Source: Paracentrotus lividus | Lineage: Eukaryota > Echinodermata > Echinoidea > Camarodonta > Echinidae | Direction of reading: 5' to 3' | NCBI GenBank assembly: GCA_940671915.1 | Contig: CALNVZ010003434.1 | Coordinates: 20,233,964 to 20,297,963, forward strand | Length of the DNA: 64,000 nt | In this document: positions 33,624-45,600 of the stretch, in pieces | Numbering within the stretch: the first letter of the stretch is position 1 | Layout: each line of letters begins with the position of its first letter | Made by a program: the position numbers and the translations under genes | The notes under the pieces: model-generated | Seen by the model: only the letters and a program-made list of their open reading frames with translations | What the model was told of the DNA's origin: nothing | Database searches by the model: none

Positions 33624-36600
33624 CTGCATATTTTGATGAAAAAAGGTCGTTTGAAGGTTACAAAAAAAAAATTAAATGACGGCAGATCAAAGCTGTATTC
33701 TCACAGTTACGTAATCTAGATAAATGTATACATCAGGGGAAAAACTGCCTATCCCCCCCCCCAAAAAAAAAAAGCAAAATAAAACAAAACAAAACAAAAA
33801 CGAGGCAATTACAAAACAAATATAACAGTAATGAAACGGATGAAAAAATGTCTCTCGGGGAAAAGGCAGGAATAAGTCAAATGGGAAAGATATTGGTCAC
33901 AATTCTGAAAACTATTGCATTGAACAGATCAGTAATTTATGTCACTATCTATTTATTTTCATGATTTTCCTGCTCGCATGAATGTTTTTATTTTTTTAAA
34001 GCAAGGAAGAAAGAAAAAGAGAAATGACGGATAGCATTCTCAATGTGTTAGAAATATGAATTAAACTGTATTCTCCTAGAAGTCTTACCCGATCGATGGT
34101 GGTACAATAGATACAGAAGCAGGATACTTTGGGCACAGTTTGGCAGTGACGACACTCCCCTGCTGAGCTGGAACTAACTTCTTTTTGGACATAGTTTTCA
34201 TTTGCCTCTGCAAGGAAATAAATATTCAATAGAACCTTATACTAGTTAAAACGTACTTAAAGGAGAATGAAACCCTAGGATTCAGTTGAAATGTATGAAA
34301 CAAAAAAAAATCAAAGAAACAGATTAAAGAAAGTTTGAGGACAGTTGAATAAATAATAAGAAAGTTATGTGCATTTGAATGTTGTGATCACTAACACTAT
34401 GGAGATCCTCACATTGGCAATAGGCCCAATATGTGTGATGTCACACATGAACAACTCTCCCATATGACATACAAAAAAAGTACCAAAAATTCTTCTTTTT
34501 CCTCATTCTAATGGTAGTACAGTAACAGACTCTTCACACATGATTATATTTTGTGAACTTATATTACATCTCCTCATATTAAAGGATCTCGGATCTTTTA
34601 ACGGAATTTAAAAAAGACAATTTGAGTGAAATATGTACAAAAGTAATGGGGAAGTTGTTCATGTATGACATCACGCATCTTGGGCCCATTGCCAATGTGA
34701 GGATCCCCATAGCGGTAGTGATCACAAAATTCAAATGCTCATTACTTTCTTATTATTCATTCATTTTTTCTCAAATTTTCATTGATCAGCTTCTTTGATT
34801 TTCCTGTTTTCTACAATTTAATGAATCCCTAGGGTTTCCTTCCCCTTTAAAGGGAATCAAATCCAATGAGAGAATCAATGTTATAGAAAATATCAAAATG
34901 AGAGGGGCAATATATCTTCTTCTTTTTTTCCTTTAAATCAAAATCGGTGGTAAGATAGTAGAGTTATGGAAGTTTGGAAAGTTTTGTTGTACCTCAAATT
35001 GGAAAAACTGTTTCAAAATGCCTGATTTTGTGGACGTTTGTTCTTGTTTTGGGGGGTTTTTTAAAACAGATTTTCGCATTTCCCCCATTGTGTACAATGT
35101 TTCTGATTGTGGCCTGACCTTGACATATGGGGTGTGAAATATATTTTCCCATGAGATTGATTTTCTCCTTGGGTTGGGTTTCTTCCAGAAATTGTCATAG
35201 ATTAATTAGACACACTGGCGTGCATTTCTATCCGATATCAACCATATGCCGTGAAAAAGTTGATAAAATGATCTGAAATATAGTTTACACTATTTCGATA
35301 GGACTATACAGGGCGTCCCAAAAAGAACTATACACTTTTGAAATGGCTGCCAAATAAAAAATATATGATTTTAGGTAATGAAATTAACATGTATGAAAAG
35401 CTCATTATCCCAAATTTCATATGACACCAAAAAGTCCGAAAATAAGTCATGCATGAATGAGCAGCATTCACTTTTATAAAGGGTATGGAAATTAGGGTGC
35501 GCAGGAATTGCCCTACCAATTTGTATGAGAAAGTCATTTGGAGCTTATGGAATTGAGGATGATATGCAGAATTACTGATCAATTATGATGAGTTGGGGTT
35601 TGCTTAGTGAAATTTGTGGAATTGGGATAACAATTTTTTGCATGAGTGAACAGGAATATGTATTTCCTATTGTTGCATTGTAACTTTCCAAGGTATATTT
35701 AGTGAGGTCCTTCAGTGGTGTGTTTAATCTCTCTCTCTTCCTTTTCTGTCCCTTCCTCTTCATCCCTCTCTCCCTCTCTCTTCTTTCTTTCTCTCCCTGT
35801 CTCCCTCCCTCTCTCTTTATCTATCTGTCTCTTTTTTGCATGGGTGTGTTTTTGACCATTCATATTCATTGGTTTCTACTCAAAATATCCTGACTACCTT
35901 TCCACATCCCGGTCTACTCACATTTACCCAAATTGGGATGGTTGATGACAATCTATCAATCTATCAATCAATCAGTCACATAAATTAGACAATCAACACC
36001 CAGCTAGCAATCACTTAATCAACAGTGTACCAGTCTCCAAATGTTTCAACTAATCAATCAAGCATTACATCATCTTCATACATGAACAGTTATTTCAATC
36101 ACCATGTCTTACTGTTATCCAATAAATCAATCAACTCAATTGATCAACCAACCAACTATCCAGTCATTTTAGCAATTTGGATTTTTGTAAAGGAATATGG
36201 TACAACAAATTTGTGAAATTAACATGTCAGTCTTTATTTTCAGTTTAATTTTGTTCTTTTCGATATTACAAGTGTTTCATCAATCCTGTAACAAAACAAA
36301 AAGGAGGAAAAAACAACCTGATAGTGCAAAATGAAAATTAAGGTCCGTACGTTCAATGCTCAACGTGTCCTCCTTCTCTTTCGATGCACAACCTGTTTGT
36401 TGAAAAAAAAAGAATGTCGCTGATGTTGGACATTCAGACAATCCAAAAGATCATGAAAACTATCATCAAAAGTGATCTAAAATCTTACCCTGCATCTCAC
36501 CTGTTCTGCACCCCACCCTGACTACCACTAACACACTACTGAATACACCTTGGAAAGTTACAATGCAACAATAGGAAATACATATTCCTGTGCACTCATG

Positions 36601-39600
36601 CATGAAATTGTAATCCCCAATTCCACAAATTTCCCTTAGCAAACCCCAACTCATCATAATGGTCAGTAATTCTGCATATCATCCTCAATTCCATAAGCTC
36701 CAAATGACTTTTCCTCATACAAATTGGTAGGGCAATTCCTGCGCACCTTAATTTCAATACCCTTTACAAAAGTGAATGCTGCTCATTCATGCATGACTTA
36801 TTTTTGGACTTTTTGGTGTCATATGAAAGTTGGGATAATGAGCTTTCCATACATACAAATTTCATTACCTAAAATCATATATTTTTTTTTATTTGGCAGC
36901 CATTTCAAAAGTGTATAGTTCTTTTTGGGACGCACTGTAGAATTTCCTACGTATAAAACATGGAAGGCTTGTGCCCCTTCCCCAAGTGTATTTGACCCCA
37001 CCCTATATATGCTATTCATAAAACTTGAGTGCAAAATCAAATTTAATCAAATTTCAGAACCACCGCTGCCCCCCCCCCCCCTTCCCGCCCCTAAAAAGCA
37101 ACCATTCGAAGCTTTCATTCTTTGCCTTGGAAACCGCGTTTATTGTTCAATATGAACACCAATTTACTAATCGAATTTGACTAAAGGTCCTATTAGCTGA
37201 TATCATGAGACGCTAATAACTATTAATAGTCCCAACTACAGCTCACCATATGTTGATGAAAAGCCTCAATGAGTAGAATATCATTACACATGAACTCCGC
37301 CAGTCCAAGGTACGTCATCGCATTCCGGTCATTGATCGAACCTCCGCAGCCGAGTCGGCTGGTGACCATGGAAGAGTCGCAACCGAGTTTGCGAATGAAA
37401 GTGACGATGCGGCGGAACATGTTATCGAGCTCCTTGCGGCACACCTTGAGACGGTTCTGCGCCGCGTCCGCTGCCAAAGTTGCTTCTGCGACGTCCACCT
37501 GAATGGGCAAATTATGAGAACCTCAAGAATTTGATTGGTTGAAATTTAACGTCTAGTTACATCTATCTATCTCACAATGAAAATCTTTTGAATCCGATTG
37601 GTAAATAGTTCAGGGCTAGCTGCAACATTCTCAACATATCTGATTGACTGAAAGTCAATTTTTAACCAGTTATATTCATGATATACCGTTCTTATATAAC
37701 TTTCGTGAATCTGATTGGCTGAAAGTCAAGTCTCATTTTATATGCCAATTCTTTTGAAAGTACAAATTGTCCACCGGAGCATTGTACAGAGTGAGTCAAT
37801 AAAAATGTCCCATCATTTTGAAGGTGTCTTGTGAAAAGTAGGAACATTCAATCATGGGTTTCATGATATGACTTGGTAAAGTCATCCTCTTAGCATATGT
37901 TGGTACCATTTTCATTTGAATTTTTGCACGCATGACTGAATAACAGACAATCTGCTGAAGACGGTAAGATCGCACTTGCGCCAAGTGGCTGGTTGAAGAT
38001 TAAAAGGAAATGTTGACACAATATGTGTAAACACTTACCCACACACCTTCTCACCACACAGACAAACCCACACACACCCATCCTCCCTTACACACACGCA
38101 CGTCATCACACAAGCACCCACACACACATTAAGCAATTCACAATTAAATGTCCTGTTTGACGCTCTGTTTACCAAGACCATCACTGTATGTTTGGGACGT
38201 AGTAATTCCCTAACAACTGAGTGTGAGTGAGGGTGTCTGTGTATGTGTGTGGGTGTGTTTGCTGAGGGTGTGGGTGTGTATGTGTGTGTGCGCTGGTATG
38301 GATGGGATAGGGTATATGCGTGTGTATGTGAGTGTGGAGGGTGTGTGTGGGTGTGTGTCGTGGGGGTGTGGGTGTGTATGTGCTGTGTGTATATGTAAAT
38401 GAGGCTACGTGTGGGTGTGTGTTTTTGTGCGTGGACATAAATAATACATTCTCAATTTGTTTATTCTTCACCCAGCCACTTGGCGCAAGTGAGATCTTGC
38501 CGTCTTCTGAAGATTGTCTATTTTTCGGTCATGCGTGCAAAGATCCAAATGAAAATTGTACCAACATAGGCTAGGAGGATGACTCTACCAAGACATACCA
38601 TAAAACCCATGATCAAATATTCATACTTTTCACAAGACAGCTTCAAAGTTATGGGACATTTTTATTGACTCACTCTGTATAGTAGCCTACGTCCCAGAAT
38701 AAACGAAACCGAGATTGAACGACAGGACAGGAAATGGAATTTTTAAATAAGTAGATTTTGATTTCGTCTCTTCAAATCATTTGTACTCACTCATGATTTC
38801 ATTAAATGGAAGGAGAGACACTAAGCTTTAAATTGACGGGTCATTTATGAATTTTGATTAAGATTAGGGTAGATGTAGGGAATAACGGACAGTAGGGAAT
38901 ATCGGACAGTCACCACATGTCCAGCCCTAGCTGCCAACATAAGATCAACTGAGTTGAAATACCGGCATCTATTGGTCAGGTGGTCTGTCTGGGAAGGTTG
39001 AATGCTGTATTCGACAACAGCAAGTGAGAAATCTCCGAGAAAACTACCACAATCTGTCAAGGTAGGAAAATTTGCAGCCTGAAAAATAGCCTGATGTAAA
39101 AATTGACATTTTAGATAATGTGATGGTATAAAAATAGAATTGGGGCATGACCTCTATTTCATGCATTATGGACATGTGTGGAAGGTGGGCCAAACGTGTA
39201 TGGAGTGTTTGCACTGTACAAAGCCTGTGTATTGGAGTGGCAGTGTGTTGAAAAGTGCTAGTCAGTCAATTTTTCGTGTAGGGAATACCGGACACCACAT
39301 GGACGGTTGTTTTACTTCCGGGTTGAGTTGCTAAGCATGTAGATCAAATAGTAAGTTGCATATATAATGTATTATATTTATTTATTAAATTGTTTGACAA
39401 TTTTGAAATGTCTATTTCTCTTTATTATTATTGTGATATGTCATGATCTACATGAGATATAAAGTTATTCTGAGTGTTTTGAAATTTTGTAGTAAAATGC
39501 ATATAATCTTCTAAAAATGAATAATGTTATAAAAAATCAATACAAACATGTTAAGTTGATGGTTTACATTCAAATCAGTGCTTCCAGACAGGTCTTTATA

Positions 39601-42600
39601 CAAAAAAAAGGGTAAAAACATACTGTCCGGTATTTATGCCGGACAATTTACGATGACGTCATCATTTGCATATAACTGCCTCAACAAATATTTGATTACC
39701 TCAATTTTTTTGGAAAATAAAGTTGAATGATGTAGCTAAGCAATGAGAATCTTTTTCTTTTGTGATTTTATTGTTTTCATGTGCTAATTAAGCAAATGAG
39801 CTTAAGTGGCCGGTATTCCCTACATCTACCCTAAGTTACGATCAATCTCGGTTTCGTTTTTTCTGGGTCGCACTGTATATACCGTAAAAAAACAGCAATA
39901 ACAAAAAATGTGCACTACCCCCCCCCCCCGCCACTGATGAATCTGATTGGCCGGTACACCATTCTATTTCACCATGAGAATCGCATTAATCTGATTGGTT
40001 CAAAATAATGTACACTGTCCGTCATAAAGGTAGAACATTTTTTCCCCGCTTTAGCAACATGATTTCGCTTCGGCTTTAATTTCTTGAATATGTTTGTCCC
40101 TGCTTCTACGTTTCAGGACCCTGGCAATATCTTGAACATTCTCTTAACCCTTCAAGGGAATTTTTTTCCAAAAAGTTTTGTCAACCCCCATGATGCCCAT
40201 TTTTGTCATTTTTTCTCATTTTGGGGCCTCTTTTTGTTTACCAGGCCCATCAATCTTAGTCTTACCCCAGGACACGCTTCTTAGGTGTATTGTTTATATT
40301 GATCTAATTTTATGGGGACAGGCTTAGGTCTCTTGTCTAGGGGAGGGGTTGAAGTAAAAAGTGTGATTGGTGAAAATTCTGAATATTTTATTTCGCCTTT
40401 ATGCTGAAAGCAAGAGAAATAAAAATCAACCTTAAACCGTTAATTATTATCATTTTCCCCTAATGCTTCTTTAGCCTTGATGACAAGGTTGTAAATGGTA
40501 TCTATAGATAATATTTTACTTTGAAATATGTTTGGCTGATATTTTACAATACAATTTTGGGAAGATAGAAATGTCCATGGTGTAAAAATGAATAAAATCA
40601 ATGTTGAACCCCAATCAAAATAAATTTTGACCCCTCCCCTGTAACCATAAACTAGATTTAACAATAACAACTCTACACCTCAGACGTGTTTCCTTGAGGT
40701 AGTGCTGAGGGGGCATTGGTAGGTCGCGGAAACGAAAAGGGGCTCCCAAAATCTAAGGGGAAAAATGAAGGAAAAAAATGGCCATCATTGGGGGTGACAC
40801 ACTTTTTGGAAGAAAAATCCGCGGGAAGGGTTGGGGGAACGTCCAGGATATAACTTGCATCCTGGAAAGTGAAAGTGGTGACAAACACATTTAAGAAATT
40901 AAGGCCGGAGCAACATGACGTCGCAGGAGCCAGAAAAAATAATGCACCTTTATCTCTTGAATCTGTTTGATTGGAATAAAATTTTTAGTTCGCCATTGGT
41001 TGAAAGTCGAGCTTTAACCAGTTATATTCATGAATCATGATGTACCATTCTTATATAACATTCATGAATCTGATTGGCTGAAAGTCAATTCTCATTTCGT
41101 TTATTTATATGCCAATTCTTTTGAAAGTACAACGTGTCCACCCGAGCGTTATATATACTTTTACGGGAGGGGGGGGGGACTCTGCAAATTGGTGCAGGGA
41201 TAAATATGATTGGATAGAGCATAATTTGGCGCCAGTAATTTACCTCCAATTCCTTCATAATGTTGACCCGCTTCCCTACCAGCTGGACCCCCTGATCAAT
41301 AAACATCTTCATATCCCTCCTCAATGTCTGATACCTCAACGTGTATGCCTCAACGTCGCAGTCCAACTCGCTCTGGTAGTTGAAGAGGGCGAATGCGATG
41401 CCTTCTTTCTTAAGGAACTCGTGAACGAGACGGTCAAGGTTTGCCTCGCCGGCGTACAGCTTCAGGCGCTCAAACACGGCTTCGTAGCCTTTGATCTCCT
41501 CCTGGTGGAGACATGTCTTGCTGCTTTTAGCTTTAATTGAAAGAAATTTTTGTTCCAATTTCTATTTAGTACAAATATCATTGATCATATAAAATATCCA
41601 CATAGTCACCACTGTGATACACACAACGCAGATTGAAAATACATTATGAAATCTTTACTACTCGAAAAGAGAAATTTAATTTGACATCACTTTTTAACTC
41701 GATAAAAACTAGGTATACGTTATTCAAATCTACAGACTTTAGCAGTGGCGGATCCAGGCGGGGGCGCAGGGGACGCGCGCCCCCACCCCTATAATTTGAA
41801 AACCGTTCATTGACCGTACATGTTAAAATCCAAAAAATTCGGCAGCCCCCCCCCCCCCCCCCCCCCCTATCCTGAAATCCTGTATCCGCCACTGTTTAGG
41901 GCAACAAATTATTTTTTTTTTAAATAAGAAGAAGAAGGGTTGGGAAGCAAATTAATGCTATTTAATTTTTGGCGTCAGACATAATGATAATATTGCAACC
42001 AATATATTCATCATGAAACAGGTTGGAATGAATACATTAAATTCAATATGCTCTTTATAGTGTAGTTAAATTTCGATGACTCGGGAACGACAAACACAGA
42101 AAAATGAACCCCTCACGGATTTGCGGACAGGTTGCTTATTGGGTGGAAAAATCGCTAAATTTGCTTTCCGCGTCTTGACCGTGCCATAACAACTAGGCAA
42201 AAGTATACAGTGTGTCCCACAAAAAATGCTAATGACACTCTAGATGGGTATAATATTAAAATCACAATATTATATTATTCACATCTCTACACCCGTAAAC
42301 TACAATTCATTTTCTGCATTTGGATGAAATTGTATGTGATATGGTCCAATAATCACAATGATATGAGCATTTTTTCATCACTCATCAGGAAACCTCTCCA
42401 TCCACGTTTTATATTAAGTAGTACCGGGTATATCGAATAAAAGAAACCCAAGTTTGATCATTAATAATTTGAAAAATATTTCAGGAGTGATTATCAAATT
42501 TATATCACTGTAAAGTGCAAATCATTACCATTCTAATGATATGTCTCTGAGCTCACCAACATCACGCATCGCTGAACCCCATTGTTCTGCAAATGCCTTG

Positions 42601-45600
42601 CAAAATTGCGAGTGTTCACATTCATGCACCTTGAGATGCGTTATTCAAATGTGCCTCAAAGGAAACCCAACTTTTATCATCAATGAGCGTGAAAGTGAAC
42701 CGCTCACAATTTTGCAAGACATGTTTAAAACAATGGGGTTCAGTGATACATGATATTGGTGAGCTGAGAGAGGTATCATTAAAATTGTAATGAGTTGCAC
42801 TTTACAGTGGTATAAATTTCATAATTACTACTGAAATAATTTTCAAAGTATTAATGATCAAACTTGGATTTGTTTTATTCGAAACATCCGGTACTCTGCA
42901 ATACAAACTTGGATGGAGAGGTTTCCTGCTGTGTAATGACAAAATGGTCATATCTTTGCGATTCCTGGACCATATTACATAAAATTTCATCCAGTTGTAG
43001 AAAACGAATTGTAATTTACGTATGTAAAGATTTAAACAATATATTACTGTGATTTTAATATAATACCCATCTAAAGTGCCATTAGCATTTTTTGTGGGAC
43101 ACACTGTATTTACCTAATTTTAGTTTGGCTCTCTCTGAAGCGGCCTTGAGGAGGTGGGACCTATCTTGTGTCTTGAGGTTCATGAAGTCTTTCAACCTTT
43201 GATCGTGGGCCAGTAGTCGGGTCAGATCTTTGACTTCATTGTTGTACACCATCTCGTCCTTGTCGTTTCGCTCCCTGATCGTCGACATCCGAGCAAGACA
43301 TTCCTCCCTGGTCGAAGAAAATGAAAGAAGAAGAAGAAGAAGAAGGAGGAGGAGGAAGAGAAGGGGGAGGAGAAGAAAAAAAAAGAAGTAGAAGAAGAAG
43401 AAGAAGAAAGAGGAGGAGGAGGGGAAGGAGAAGAAGAAGACGAAAAAGAAGCAGAAAGAAGAAGGAGAAGAAATTGTACCATCGGGTATATGTCATGGGT
43501 ATCATTAGCAAAGAGATACATCATTATCATTTCACATTTCAAACTCTACTTTTGACATTTGTCTCAATTCATTACATTCGTCTTTTCCCCCGATTGTCGA
43601 CATTGGACACTCTTCCAGCATGGTCGAAGAAAATCGAGATGAAAAAAAAAAGTTCATATTAAATCTGGAATTATATCTTGCGTTTATTTCGAGACGTAGG
43701 ATTGGTGACAAGACATCATTATTTTCATCTCCATTTTCGACACGCCACTTCTTTTACTGCTTCTCTTTCTTCCTGTTCATCTTCTATTTTCCCGCCTGAT
43801 CAGTGGCTTCGCACTCAAACATTCCTCCCTAGCCTCGTCGATGCAAATTAAGATGATTTAACGTCAAGGTATTTGGATCTTGATTAATTTCTAGACCAAG
43901 GATTGGTGAGTGAAAGACACGGTCATTATATTCGCTATTTCGCGACATGCCCTCTCTTTTCGTCCATTTATTTTCCTGATCGTCGACGTCCAAGTCAGCC
44001 ACACCTCCTCAGTCGGAAAAGACGACGAAGATGAGTACTACTTCAACAGTAATTTATGACAGATTCGAACCTTCGTTATTTCGAGACCGAGGATTGGAGA
44101 CAATAAAGACGCTTTGTCAATTTCATTCCATATTTTCTTCTTCATTTTCGACATTTCCATTTATTTTCTTCCTTTCTCATTTCGTCGTTTTATTTCCTTT
44201 GAAACATCCCTTTCTCTCTCTGTAATTTTGTCTTTCTTTTTTTTTACCCCCTCTCTCTCTCTCTCTGCTACGTATAAACCTGTGTTTCGTCAATCCTATC
44301 TTTCGTCGCCCTACAGTTGTTACTTGTATATTCTGATTCCTTTATGTTTCCCCAATCCTATGGTTCTCCATCAGTTCCCTAAGCCAGTGCACCGCCTCCC
44401 TATATTTCACCAGCCTATACTATTGCCTCCCCTGTGTTTCGTCACCCTATATTTAATTATCCTATATTCGCCACCCTATGTTTCGTCACCCCCATGTTTT
44501 GTCACCCTCGCCTCCCCTATCTTTCGTCACCCTTTGTTTTGTCAATCTTATCTTTCGTCGGTCCATGCATTATCACCATATCTGTATCACCTTGTTTCGT
44601 CAATTCTTAATTTTCTTTAACCCTATGTTCTTGTGTTTTTTTTCCACCCATATATATTTCGTCTCATCAATGTTTCACTGCGTAATATTTCGTCACCCCT
44701 ATGTTTCACTACACTACTATGGTTTCGTCACCCCTATGTTTAATCACCCTATGTTTCGTCAACCCTATGTTTATTAGTCATCCCCTGTTTCGTCACCTCC
44801 ATGTTTCGCCGCCCCTATGTTTCGTCACCCCCATATTTTGCATCCCCTTTGTTTCTTCACCTCTATGTTTCACCACCCTGTGTTCGTCACCCATATGTTC
44901 CGGCACCTCATGTTTTGCCTCCCTTATATTTCGACACAGTAATGGTTCGCCTCCAATGTTTCGACACCCCAATGTTTCACTACACAATTATTTGTCACCC
45001 CCATTCTCGCCTCCCACATGTTTCGTCATCCCTATGGTTCGCCTCCCCTGTGTTTCATGAATCCCATGTTTCGTCACGCCTATTCGTTACGCCAATGTTT
45101 CTCCACTCTATGTTCGTCACCCCTATGTTTCCTTACCCCCATGTTTCGCCTCCCATATGTTACGTCACCATATGGTTTTGTCACCCTATATTTCGCCTCC
45201 CAAATGTTTCGTGACCCCCATGTTTTGCCTCCCATATGCTCCGTAACCCCATGTTTCGCCATTCTATGTTTCACTACCCTATGTTTTGTCACGATGTGTT
45301 TCGTCATCTCAATGTTTAACTACACAATGTTTTGTCACCCCTATGTTTAGTCTCCCCTGTTTCGCTACTTCTATCATTAGCCATCCTATTTTTATCACTC
45401 CTAAGTTTCGTCACCCCATGCTTTGCCTCCCCTTTGTTTTGTCACCCCTGTAATTCGTCACCTCTACACAACCCAATGTTTTGTCATCCCTTTGTTTCAC
45501 CGCCTTATGTTGCATCACCTCCTATGTTTCGTCACCCCCATGTTTGGCCACCCCCATGTTTGGCCTCCCCTAAGTTTTGTCACCCCCATGTCTCGCCTCC

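Noticed and set aside
38181..38471. His/Thr-rich frame over the GT repeat
   Set aside because: Microsatellite in the loop of a mariner-like foldback.
43236..43662. Open frames rich in E/G/R or F/S/L over exon 6 and its flank
   Set aside because: They come from the GAA tract; the real exon is the other frame, fixed by splice sites and homology.
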